Positions 27,703-34,427 of a stretch of DNA of 64,000 nt are shown here, in pieces. The stretch spans positions 48,134 to 112,133 of the forward strand of contig NZ_CASFQD010000015.1 of NCBI RefSeq assembly GCF_949296715.1, read 5' to 3'. The notes beneath the pieces were generated by a model. It searched no databases. It saw only the letters and a list, made by a program, of their open reading frames with translations, and was not told where the DNA came from. The translations under genes were made by a program, and so were the position numbers. Source of the DNA: an uncultured Alistipes sp. (lineage in GTDB: Bacteria; Bacteroidota; Bacteroidia; Bacteroidales; Rikenellaceae). The stretch's first letter is position 1; every line of letters starts with the position of its first letter.

Positions 27703-29529
27703 TCACAGAAAGCGCACGCCCCGCAGTCGGCGGCGGCTGCGGTCGGCCGCTTCGCGTTCGACGATACCCGTGACGACGTCGGCGGCATCGTGCCAGCGGT
27801 TGGCGCGGAACGTGCGGCGGTAGGTGGTCAGATGACCGTACAGCTCGGGCCAGCGCAGCGCCCACCCGCGCGGGAAACGCACCAGATGGAGTACCGTGGC
27901 GGCATTCGAGAGGATGCGGGCCTCCTTGTTGCCGCTCTGGTGGAACCACTCGACCCGCACGTCGGGCGCCAGCGCCTGCACGGCGCGTGCGAAGCCGCGG
28001 CCGCCGTTGTTGCTCTCGACGGCCGCCTGCCGCGTGTCGGAGCGCACGAACATCTCGGCGACGAGCCGCTCGGTCACCTCCATCGGATCGCGTGTGTAGA
28101 CGGCGTCGGTAATGTAGATCACGCCGTCGACGTCGACCACGTAGGCGAGCGAGCAGAGGTAGTCGTCGCCCGTGTCGGCCGTGTCGGTGTAGCTGGCGCG
28201 GCGGACGATCTCGCGCGGCAGGGTGTCGTACTCGGCGAAGTGCAGGCCGTAGAGTAGCCCTTCGCGGGCCGTGGGATGCCCCTGGTACATCGCCTCGAAC
28301 TGCAGCGGGTCGAGCCGCCGCTTCGCCGCGAGCAGCGCCGCACCCTGCTGCTCTTCCCACAGCGCCTCCCCCTCGGCGCGGGGGTCCAGCTCCGTGGGCG
28401 GCGAGGCCTTGAGCGCCTCGAAGTTCAGGTGGAGCCAGCCCCCGGCAGGCGGCGCATCGAGCTGTGCCCACGTGTGCAGCGCCTCGACCGGTTCGCGTGC
28501 CGCGATCGAACCGATGAGGTCCTCCTCGTGCCAGCGCGTGAAGACGACCAGCTCGCGCGAGCGGTTGTGCATGCGCGTGCGGACGACCGAGGTGTACCAC
28601 TCCCAGCAGTTGGCGCGCACGAGCGGCGAGTTGGCCTCCATGGCATCCTTGTAGAGGTCGTCGAGGATGAAGCAGTCGACCCGGTTGCCCGTCAGCGAGC
28701 CCTCGCGCCCGACGGAGAGCAGGCTGCCGCGGCGCCCGATGATCTCGACCTCGTCGGCCGTGCGGATGTAGCTCGGCGGCCGGGTCCCCTGCTTGATTGT
28801 CGTGGCAGGGAAAAAGGCCCCGTACTCGCGCGAGTCGAGGATGCGCTGCACGCGGCGGTTGAACTTCGAGGCCAGCGCCCCGGAGTAGGAGGCGATCGCC
28901 ACGCGGCAGTCGGGATCGAGCCCCAGCAGGTAGGCCGGAAGCAGCGTCGTGGCCCCGACGCTCTTGCCGTGCTGGGGCGGCATGGTGACGATGAGCCGCG
29001 GGATGCGCCCCTGCGCAAAGGCCTCCAGCACGCGGTAGTAGACCCGATGGAAGGGTTGCAGTTCGAGAAAGGGATAGACCGTCTGCGCAAAGTCCGCAAA
29101 AGTGGGCAGCGCGGTGGCCTGAACCGGACCGCCTGCGCTGCCGGATTCAGGTCCGGAGAGCGGTTCGGACGCGGAGATGGGCCCGGAGGCAGGGTCGGGA
29201 ACATCCCCGGAGCCGACACCCGAAGCGGAGCGGGAACCGGTGTCGGGATCGGGCCGGGGCTCCGGTTGGGTTCGGGATTTGGACCGGGATTTGGATTGAG
29301 ACCCGGATTGAGAGGCCGCTTTGGACCGCGACCGGGATTTGCGGGCGGGTCGGGAATCGGAAGCGGCCGCAGATGCTGCGCCGGAGGCGGCCACAGGCAC
29401 CGCATCGGAAGCGGTCGCAGGCGCCGCGCCGGAGGCGACTGCGGCGGACGAAGGGTCCGGGAGACTTCCGGACACGGAAACCCCTGCGGAGGGGTTCTCC
29501 GCAGAGGTCGGGACGGTTGGTTTGTCCAT
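27703..29529 (-). CDS. Phage-type terminase large subunit
   Basis: A 608-aa protein when started at MDKPTVPTS; another ATG at 29712, 3 bases after the upstream stop, would add 61 residues. Residues 1 to about 148 are low complexity, rich in Ser, Ala, Pro and Arg with SRSKSRS-type runs. From about 150 the terminase begins: Walker A TMPPQHGKSVGAT (near 184), Walker B VDCFILDDLYKD (near 288) and a coupling motif VVFTRWHEEDLIG. The C-terminal RNase H-like nuclease has acidic residues at YVVDVDGVIYI, AVESNNGGRG and RWHDAADVVTG. The enzyme looks intact, yet no portal, capsid or small terminase gene is nearby. It could be a domesticated or satellite-related terminase. Confidence 0.85.
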   Translation of the reverse strand: MDKPTVPTSAENPSAGVSVSGSLPDPSSAAVASGAAPATASDAVPVAASGAASAAASDSRPARKSRSRSKAASQSGSQSKSRSKSRTQPEPRPDPDTGSRSASGVGSGDVPDPASGPISASEPLSGPESGSAGGPVQATALPTFADFAQTVYPFLELQPFHRVYYRVLEAFAQGRIPRLIVTMPPQHGKSVGATTLLPAYLLGLDPDCRVAIASYSGALASKFNRRVQRILDSREYGAFFPATTIKQGTRPPSYIRTADEVEIIGRRGSLLSVGREGSLTGNRVDCFILDDLYKDAMEANSPLVRANCWEWYTSVVRTRMHNRSRELVVFTRWHEEDLIGSIAAREPVEALHTWAQLDAPPAGGWLHLNFEALKASPPTELDPRAEGEALWEEQQGAALLAAKRRLDPLQFEAMYQGHPTAREGLLYGLHFAEYDTLPREIVRRASYTDTADTGDDYLCSLAYVVDVDGVIYITDAVYTRDPMEVTERLVAEMFVRSDTRQAAVESNNGGRGFARAVQALAPDVRVEWFHQSGNKEARILSNAATVLHLVRFPRGWALRWPELYGHLTTYRRTFRANRWHDAADVVTGIVEREAADRSRRRLRGVRFL

Positions 29530-29715
29530 GAAAAGAGAAAATTGAGTGGTGAAAACCCGGTGCGCGGCGCCGCGGCGGGAGGTTTTCCAGAAAGGTTCCG
29601 GCAGGTCGCGCCGAACCCGCAGAGGGGAAGAGGCCGGAACGGAGAGACCGCGATGAGCGGACGGAAAGAGGACGTAGGGGCCCACGGGCACCGCCTCGCG
29701 GCGGGCACGCATGCC

Positions 29716-30003
29716 CTACAGCCAGCGTTTCAGCTCGGAGAACGAGAAGTCGTTGAGCCGTTCTCCCCCGTCGCCGACGGTGTGGAACTCCCACCACACG
29801 GGCACGAGGTCCGCAACGGCGTTCGCCTCGCCCTCGGGGTAGGAAACCCGCCGGCGGTAGACGATCACCGACGCCGTGAGGCGGCAGTCGGTCCCGTCGA
29901 ACGGAAAGCAGAGCGACCCGGAAAAGTAGTTCTCCGAACCGATGGCCTCCACGAGCCGTCCGGCAGTCTCCCGGTAAAGTTCAGGTGATACGGAATAGAT
30001 CAT
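29716..30003 (-). CDS. Small hypothetical protein between repressor and terminase
   Basis: A 95-aa acidic protein beginning MIYSVSPELYRETAGRLVEA and ending DFSFSELKRWL. It has no signal peptide or membrane segment; VYRRRVSYPEGEANAVADLV and PVWWEFHTVGDGG suggest a small alpha/beta fold. I do not recognise a family. It is first in the minus-strand unit whose second gene is the terminase, and it diverges from the XRE/S24 repressor. A -7 box is present 64 bases upstream, next to the repressor's putative operators, so it is probably controlled by that repressor. Confidence 0.7.
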   Translation of the reverse strand: MIYSVSPELYRETAGRLVEAIGSENYFSGSLCFPFDGTDCRLTASVIVYRRRVSYPEGEANAVADLVPVWWEFHTVGDGGERLNDFSFSELKRWL

Positions 30004-30054
30004 TGGACGTGATGTTTTTTCGCAAAAACGATTTGCGGATCGGAATAAATTGTT

Positions 30055-30062
30055 TAACTTTG
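30055..30062 (+). promoter_or_regulatory. -7 box for the XRE/S24 repressor gene
   Basis: TAACTTTG, 81 bases before the repressor start. The transcript would begin just before the two palindromes at 30078-30102. Confidence 0.6.
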
Positions 30063-30067
30063 CAGGA

Positions 30068-30075
30068 CAAAGATA
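30068..30075 (-). promoter_or_regulatory. -7 box for the small protein/terminase unit
   Basis: TATCTTTG on the minus strand, 64 bases before the 29716-30003 gene and back to back with the repressor promoter. The palindromes at 30078-30102 lie at about its -10 to -35 region. Confidence 0.65.
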
Positions 30076-30077
30076 AG

Positions 30078-30102
30078 TTCAAATTTTGAATTTTGTACAA
30101 AA
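30078..30102. promoter_or_regulatory. Two adjacent palindromes, probable repressor operators
   Basis: TTCAAATTTTGAA (30078-30090, 6-1-6 palindrome) is directly followed by the perfect 12-base palindrome TTTTGTACAAAA (30091-30102). They overlap the spacer and upstream part of the minus-strand promoter and lie just after the repressor transcription start. This suits an XRE-type repressor that controls both directions. Binding is inferred from position and symmetry only. Confidence 0.6.
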
Positions 30103-30143
30103 AAGTTAAAAATATTTTATATAATATTTTCCAATAGAAAATT

Positions 30144-30815
30144 ATGAACGAACGGGTAAAGTTGATACGCAAGCAGCTCGGCATGACGCAGGAGCAACTA
30201 GCACAGCGACTTGGCATCGGCAAGGCGGCGCTTTCGATGATCGAGACGGGCAAGGCGGGGCTGTCGGCCCGCAACCGCAACATGCTGGTTCAGGAATTGA
30301 ACGTCAATCCCGAGTGGCTCGAGACGGGCGAGGGCGAAATGTTCAACGCCGAGCCCGACCTGACGGCCTACATGCGCCGCACGGACAATTCGGTGCCGCT
30401 GCAGAGCGTGCCCCTCTACTCGATCGAGGGGACCGCGGGGCTCGTGCCGCTCTTCACGGACCGTTCGCAGACCAAGCCCGTGAACTTCATCCACATCCCC
30501 AACCTGCCGAAGTGCGACGGGGCGATCTATATCGTCGGCGACTCGATGTACCCGCTGCTCAAGAGCGGCGACATCGTGCTCTACAAGCAGCTGCACGACC
30601 TGAACGACATCTTTTGGGGCGACATGTACCTGCTTTCGATCGACATGGACGGCGAGGAGTACGTCACGGTCAAATACATCCAGAAGTCCGACCGCGAAGG
30701 CTACGTCAGGCTCGTGAGCCAGAACCCCCACCACGCCGACAAGGAGGTGGCCATGTCGCGCATCCGGGCCCTGGCGCTCGTGAAGGCGAGCATCCGCATG
30801 AACTCCATGCGGTGA
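30144..30815 (+). CDS. XRE/S24 family LexA-like repressor
   Basis: A 223-aa regulator with an N-terminal XRE helix-turn-helix (MTQEQLAQRLGIGKAALSMI, residues 14-33) and a C-terminal S24 peptidase domain. The Ser of GDSMYPLL (residue 134) and the Lys of VTVKYIQ (residue 177) form the expected Ser-Lys dyad. Ala98-Gly99 in EGTAGLV matches the self-cleavage site of LexA, UmuD and CI-type repressors. Such proteins cleave themselves on RecA filaments during DNA damage. Its divergent neighbours are a small protein and a terminase, which suggests a prophage-type switch. It could also act as a general stress repressor. Confidence 0.88.
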   Translation: MNERVKLIRKQLGMTQEQLAQRLGIGKAALSMIETGKAGLSARNRNMLVQELNVNPEWLETGEGEMFNAEPDLTAYMRRTDNSVPLQSVPLYSIEGTAGLVPLFTDRSQTKPVNFIHIPNLPKCDGAIYIVGDSMYPLLKSGDIVLYKQLHDLNDIFWGDMYLLSIDMDGEEYVTVKYIQKSDREGYVRLVSQNPHHADKEVAMSRIRALALVKASIRMNSMR

Positions 30816-31026
30816 GCGGTGGCGGCTCCGCAGGATACCGCCCGTCCCGCCGCGGGAGAATGCAACTTATATATATAGGGGCGGAGCGGCCCCATCCCCC
30901 CCGCACACAGACCGGCTCCGGAACGTGAAACACGACAGCAGGCCCTGTCGCGCGGATGACGTGCGGCACCGCACAAATGGCTGTAAATTAAATCCGATTT
31001 TGCATACGCAATTCGGATTTTTTTCT

Positions 31027-31042
31027 TATCTTTGCAAAGATA
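31027..31042 (+). promoter_or_regulatory. kduID promoter with a 16-bp palindrome at the -7 box
   Basis: The -7 box TATCTTTG (31027-31034) is the left half of the perfect palindrome TATCTTTGCAAAGATA. A second inverted repeat, ATTGG/CCAAT, follows within the leader. The kduI start is 68 bases downstream, after a good ribosome site (AAAGGAGAAAA). Confidence 0.65.
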
Positions 31043-31101
31043 GAATTGGTTAGCCAATTTCAAGCAAAGGAGAAAACCAGAAAACAAAAATCCATAACAC
31101 G

Positions 31102-31944
31102 ATGAAAACCAACTACGAAATCCGTTACGCAGCCCATCCCGAGGATGCGAAACATTACGACACGGCGCGTCTGCGCCGCGACTTCCTCATCGAGAAGGTC
31201 TTTGCGGCCGACGAGGTCAACATGGTCTACTCGATGTACGACCGCATGCTCGTGGGCGGCGCCATGCCGGTCAAGGAGGTGCTCAAGCTCGAGGCCATCG
31301 ACCCGCTGAAGGCCCCCTGCTTCCTCACGCGCCGTGAGATGGGTATCTTCAACGTCGGCGGCAAGGGCGTCGTCAAGGCCGGCGATGCCGTCTTCGAACT
31401 CGACTACAAGGAGGCCCTCTACCTCGGTTCGGGCGACCGCGAGGTGACCTTCGAAAGCGTCGACGCCGCACACCCCGCCAAGTTCTACTTCAACTCCGTG
31501 ACGGCCCACCGCAACTACCCCGACAGGAAGGTTACGAAGGCCGACGCCGTGGTGGCGCACATGGGCTCACTCGAGTACTCGAACGACCGCGACATCAACA
31601 AGATGCTCGTCACGCAGGTACTGCCGACGTGCCAGCTGCAGATGGGCATGACCGAACTGCGCCCGGGCAGTGTCTGGAACACGATGCCGGCCCACGTGCA
31701 CTCGCGCCGCATGGAGGCCTACTTCTACTTCGAGGTACCCGAGGACCAGGCCGTCTGCCACTTCATGGGCCAGGTCGACGAGACGCGCCACATCTGGATG
31801 AAGGGCGACCAGGCCGTGCTCTCGCCCGAGTGGTCGATCCACAGCGCCGCCGCCACGCACAACTACACCTTCATCTGGGGCATGGGCGGCGAGAACCTCG
31901 ACTACGGAGACCAGGACTTCTCGAAAATCACCGATCTGAAATAA
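31102..31944 (+). CDS. kduI: 5-dehydro-4-deoxy-D-glucuronate isomerase
   Basis: A 280-aa cupin-type isomerase of exactly the family length. It converts 5-keto-4-deoxyuronate to 3-deoxy-D-glycero-2,5-hexodiulosonate in pectin and glycosaminoglycan breakdown. The metal site is visible as HVHSRRMEAYFYFEV (two His and a Glu, near residues 196-203) and SIHSAAATHNY (His near 245). It is followed 25 bases later by the dehydrogenase that takes its product to KDG, so the pair performs two successive steps. The GH88 hydrolase at the window start produces the upstream substrate. Confidence 0.96.
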   Translation: MKTNYEIRYAAHPEDAKHYDTARLRRDFLIEKVFAADEVNMVYSMYDRMLVGGAMPVKEVLKLEAIDPLKAPCFLTRREMGIFNVGGKGVVKAGDAVFELDYKEALYLGSGDREVTFESVDAAHPAKFYFNSVTAHRNYPDRKVTKADAVVAHMGSLEYSNDRDINKMLVTQVLPTCQLQMGMTELRPGSVWNTMPAHVHSRRMEAYFYFEVPEDQAVCHFMGQVDETRHIWMKGDQAVLSPEWSIHSAAATHNYTFIWGMGGENLDYGDQDFSKITDLK

Positions 31945-31969
31945 ACCGATTCAAAACATCAATACACCT

Positions 31970-32764
31970 ATGGTAAACTTTTCATTGGAAGGTAAGGTGG
32001 CACTCGTAACGGGTGCTTCTTACGGCATCGGATTCGCGCTGGCTACGGCCTTCGCACGGCAGGGCGCCAAAATCGTCTTCAACGACATCAAGCAGGAGCT
32101 CGTCGACAAGGGCCTGGCAGCCTACAAGGCCGAGGGCATCGAGGCCAAGGGCTACGTCTGCGACGTCACGAACGAGGAGCAGGTCAACGCCATGGTTGCA
32201 CAGATCGAGAAGGAGGTCGGCGTAATCGACATTCTGGTCAACAACGCCGGCATCATCAAGCGCATCCCGATGACGGAGATGACCGCCGCCGAGTTCCGCC
32301 AGGTGATCGACATCGACCTCAACGGTCCGTTCATCGTATCGAAGGCCGTCATTCCGTCGATGATCAAGAAGGGCCACGGCAAGATCATCAACATCTGCTC
32401 GATGATGTCGGAGCTGGGCCGCGAGACCGTATCGGCCTATGCTGCCGCAAAGGGCGGTCTGAAGATGCTTACGCGCAACATCGCCTCGGAGTACGGCGAG
32501 TACAACATCCAGTGCAACGGCATCGGCCCGGGCTACATCGCCACGCCGCAGACCGCACCGCTGCGCGAGCGTCAGGCTGACGGTTCGCGCCACCCGTTCG
32601 ACTCGTTCATCGTAGCGAAGACGCCGGCTGCCCGCTGGGGCACGCCCGAAGACCTGATGGGTCCGGCCGTCTTCCTCGCTTCGGACGCTTCGGATTTCGT
32701 CAACGGCCACATCCTCTACGTGGACGGCGGTATTCTGGCCTACATCGGCAAGCAGCCGCAGTAG
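31970..32764 (+). CDS. kduD: KduD-type SDR (2-dehydro-3-deoxy-D-gluconate / gluconate 5-dehydrogenase)
   Basis: A 264-aa SDR with cofactor motif TGASYGIG (residues 15-22), NNAG, the catalytic Ser in NICSMMSELG and the Tyr-Lys pair in YAAAKGG. Sequence and length are those of KduD/gluconate 5-dehydrogenase proteins, and placement behind kduI favours the KduD reaction: reduction of 3-deoxy-D-glycero-2,5-hexodiulosonate to 2-keto-3-deoxygluconate. The C-terminal VNGHILYVDGGILAYIG is typical. Two terminators follow. No kdgK or kdgA is nearby. Confidence 0.9.
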   Translation: MVNFSLEGKVALVTGASYGIGFALATAFARQGAKIVFNDIKQELVDKGLAAYKAEGIEAKGYVCDVTNEEQVNAMVAQIEKEVGVIDILVNNAGIIKRIPMTEMTAAEFRQVIDIDLNGPFIVSKAVIPSMIKKGHGKIINICSMMSELGRETVSAYAAAKGGLKMLTRNIASEYGEYNIQCNGIGPGYIATPQTAPLRERQADGSRHPFDSFIVAKTPAARWGTPEDLMGPAVFLASDASDFVNGHILYVDGGILAYIGKQPQ

Positions 32765-32810
32765 TCGGCCCTCAGGGGAGAGGGTGAGCAGCCCGCCGCG
32801 CCGAATGGCC

Positions 32811-32856
32811 GGCCTCTCTCGTCGGGCCGTCTTTTCATCCGGCCCGACGAGAGAGG
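32811..32856 (+). terminator. First hairpin after kduD
   Basis: gcctctctcgtcgggcc (32811-32827) pairs perfectly with 32840-32856 over 17 bp. The loop contains TTTT. No T-run follows, so it may act as an RNA-stabilising or bidirectional element. Confidence 0.6.
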
Positions 32857-32887
32857 CCGCAAGCCGTACTACCCTGCCGACAACAGC

Positions 32888-32921
32888 ATGCCGGGACCTT
32901 TTCGGGTCCCGGCATTTTTTT
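32888..32921 (+). terminator. Strong intrinsic terminator of kduID
   Basis: atgccgggacc (32888-32898) pairs perfectly with ggtcccggcat (32905-32915) and is followed directly by a run of T. It separates kduID from the convergent lysO genes. Confidence 0.9.
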
Positions 32922-32978
32922 CTATCCCCGGAGCGGCCGCAGCAAGGCCCGCAGGCGGAGCGACACGCCGCCCGCAGG

Positions 32979-33611
32979 TCAGCAGAAGGCGGCGATCAGC
33001 ACCGGGACGCTCACCTCGAGGACAATCCCGTGCAGCAGCGCCTGCGGCACGACCTGCCGGTCGCCGGCACAGCGGACAATCATCGGCAGGCAGACATCCA
33101 TCGAGTTGATCCCGGCCACCGAGATCGGGGCGAGCCGCCCGCCCCAGCGGGCAAAGAGCGGCAGGAAGAGCAGCGCGACCATCTCGCGGACCACATTGGC
33201 CACGAGGGCTACGGTCGCCAGTTCGGCAGCTCCGTCCACCCCGAGCGTCGCGCTCTTCATCTCGGCGATGAGCACCGACGAGAGCGAATAATAGCCGAAT
33301 CCGCTGCCGACGGCCAGGCAGTCGGTCAGCCCCCGCCCGGCAAAGAGCCACACCCCGGCGGCCGAGAAGAGCAGCGACCCGACAATGGTGCAGAGCGGCA
33401 GGAGCAGCAACCGCAAATCGAACCCGCGCAGCAGCTGCGGCAGGTCATCCCCGGCCCCGAGCCCCATGCCGGCCAGAAAGACCAGCGCAGAGAGCAGCAG
33501 CATGGGCAGCCCCGAGGCCAGCAGCCACGCCGGAACAAGCCCGGCAACGCCGAGCAGCAGCCCCGCCAGAAAGGCGGCGAATACAGGCAGCGACTCCATC
33601 ATCCCCTTCAT
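32979..33611 (-). CDS. LysO family lysine exporter, C-terminal part
   Basis: A 210-aa integral membrane protein with about six helices. GLGAGDDLPQLLRGFDLRLL, GSGFGYYSLSSVLIAEM and INSMDVCLPMIVRCAGD match the larger part of LysO (DUF340), the L-lysine/thialysine exporter known from E. coli. The start MKGMMESL overlaps the upstream small gene by 4 bases (ATGA), which implies translational coupling. Together with the 92-aa partner it makes 302 residues, about the length of single-chain LysO. Confidence 0.85.
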   Translation of the reverse strand: MKGMMESLPVFAAFLAGLLLGVAGLVPAWLLASGLPMLLLSALVFLAGMGLGAGDDLPQLLRGFDLRLLLLPLCTIVGSLLFSAAGVWLFAGRGLTDCLAVGSGFGYYSLSSVLIAEMKSATLGVDGAAELATVALVANVVREMVALLFLPLFARWGGRLAPISVAGINSMDVCLPMIVRCAGDRQVVPQALLHGIVLEVSVPVLIAAFC

Positions 33612-33886
33612 CGCGCACCTCCTTTCCGGGTAAGCAGGCGCCGCGCAACACGCACGGCACAGAGGCTTCCGGTCACACCCAGCAGGGCGAAGACCACGGC
33701 CTGCAGGCCGAAGCGCGAGAGCGACGCAATGAGCTCGCGGTTCGCGCCGATCGAGGCTCCGAAGACGAAAAGCAGGGCGACGACGGCCGCACGGGTGCCA
33801 TAGCCCGAGAGCCGGACGACGGGACGGCAGCGCAGCAGATACCCTGCACCGATTCCCGACAACAGAAACAACAGTATGCGGAACAT
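33608..33886 (-). CDS. LysO family exporter, N-terminal part as a separate small protein
   Basis: A 92-aa protein with three hydrophobic helices (MFRILLFLLSGIGAGYLL, AAVVALLFVFGASIGAN and FGLQAVVFALLGVTGSL). GASIGAN-ELI and ALLGVTGSL correspond to the N-terminal DUF340 repeat of LysO. It ends RRLLTRKGGAR with its stop overlapping the ATG of the next gene. The two-gene split looks functional, not a frameshift: each has its own start, and similar splits occur in Bacteroidetes to my knowledge. Confidence 0.8.
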   Translation of the reverse strand: MFRILLFLLSGIGAGYLLRCRPVVRLSGYGTRAAVVALLFVFGASIGANRELIASLSRFGLQAVVFALLGVTGSLCAVRVARRLLTRKGGAR

Positions 33887-34150
33887 GGTTGACTGACTTT
33901 TTGAGGCCGCCGGGCGCAGCGCAATCCGCCCCGGACCGCAGACACTCAAAGCGGCCGTGAAACAATGAAAAAAGACTCGAAAAGGGAGAAGCCACCGCCG
34001 GCCGGCGACACGTCGCCCCGGCCGCGGTTCAAGCCAGTCAGATAAAGCCGCTGAACCAGTGGACATGCACGAGCGTGAAGGCGCGCGCCACGACGCACCG
34101 TGCTCCGAAATAGATATGTCCACCCGAGAATCGCATGGTCCAAAATTTTT
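33887..34150 (-). ncRNA. Structured 5' leader of the lysO genes
   Basis: About 260 bases separate the -7 box from the first lysO start codon. The minus-strand RNA can form GTGGACAT/ATGTCCAC (34116-34123 with 34059-34066). This closes around GCACG/CGTGC (34099-34103 with 34067-34071) and an inner CGTG/CACG stem. Downstream comes a strong GGCGAC/GTCGCC hairpin extended by GGCC/GGCC (34000-34023). A T-rich run (TTTTTTCATTG) follows about 30 bases later. This resembles a riboswitch or attenuator leader, but it does not match the lysine riboswitch consensus that I know. Confidence 0.45.
34038..34136 (-). CDS. Possible 32-aa leader peptide upstream of lysO
   Basis: The first ATG after the predicted transcription start opens a short frame of 32 codons: MRFSGGHIYFGARC, then VVARAFTLVHVHWFSGFI, ending in TGA. 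It exactly overlaps the nested stems of the leader RNA, so ribosome movement could alter folding. It contains two Arg-Ala/Val segments and a HVHW cluster but no run of Lys. There is no strong ribosome site. It may be chance. Confidence 0.3.
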   Translation of the reverse strand: MRFSGGHIYFGARCVVARAFTLVHVHWFSGFI

Positions 34151-34157
34151 GCGGCTG

Positions 34158-34165
34158 CAAAGATA
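34158..34165 (-). promoter_or_regulatory. -7 box for the lysO leader transcript
   Basis: TATCTTTG on the minus strand, 22 bases upstream of the small leader frame and about 270 bases before the first lysO gene. Confidence 0.65.
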
Positions 34166-34385
34166 GCTATTCGCCGCGAAATTTCCAAATACCAGAAGCC
34201 CCCGCACCCGTATCGGCCACACTTGCGCCCGGGCGGAACACCCCTCACTACTTATTCACAGCGGCACGGCACCAGACAATCGTCCGCAACCTGCCGCGAC
34301 AGCTGCACCGGAAGAAAAAACGGCACAAAAAGTTTCAATCCATTAAAATTTTTTGCGTTTTATTAGCAATATAACAATAAATTCA

Positions 34386-34393
34386 TATATTTG
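34386..34393 (+). promoter_or_regulatory. -7 box for korAB
   Basis: TATATTTG, 35 bases before the korA start. The sequence between this and the lysO promoter (34166-34385) holds no further recognisable gene. Confidence 0.65.
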
Positions 34394-34427
34394 TGTTATC
34401 GTTTTTAAAACCAAACCCAAAACTAAC

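Noticed and set aside
30816..31026. A possible structured RNA after the XRE/S24 gene.
   Set aside because: GC-rich inverted segments exist but no convincing single fold or terminator tail was seen.
33887..34150. A classical lysine riboswitch before lysO.
   Set aside because: The conserved core elements of that class cannot be found; only a structured leader is claimed.
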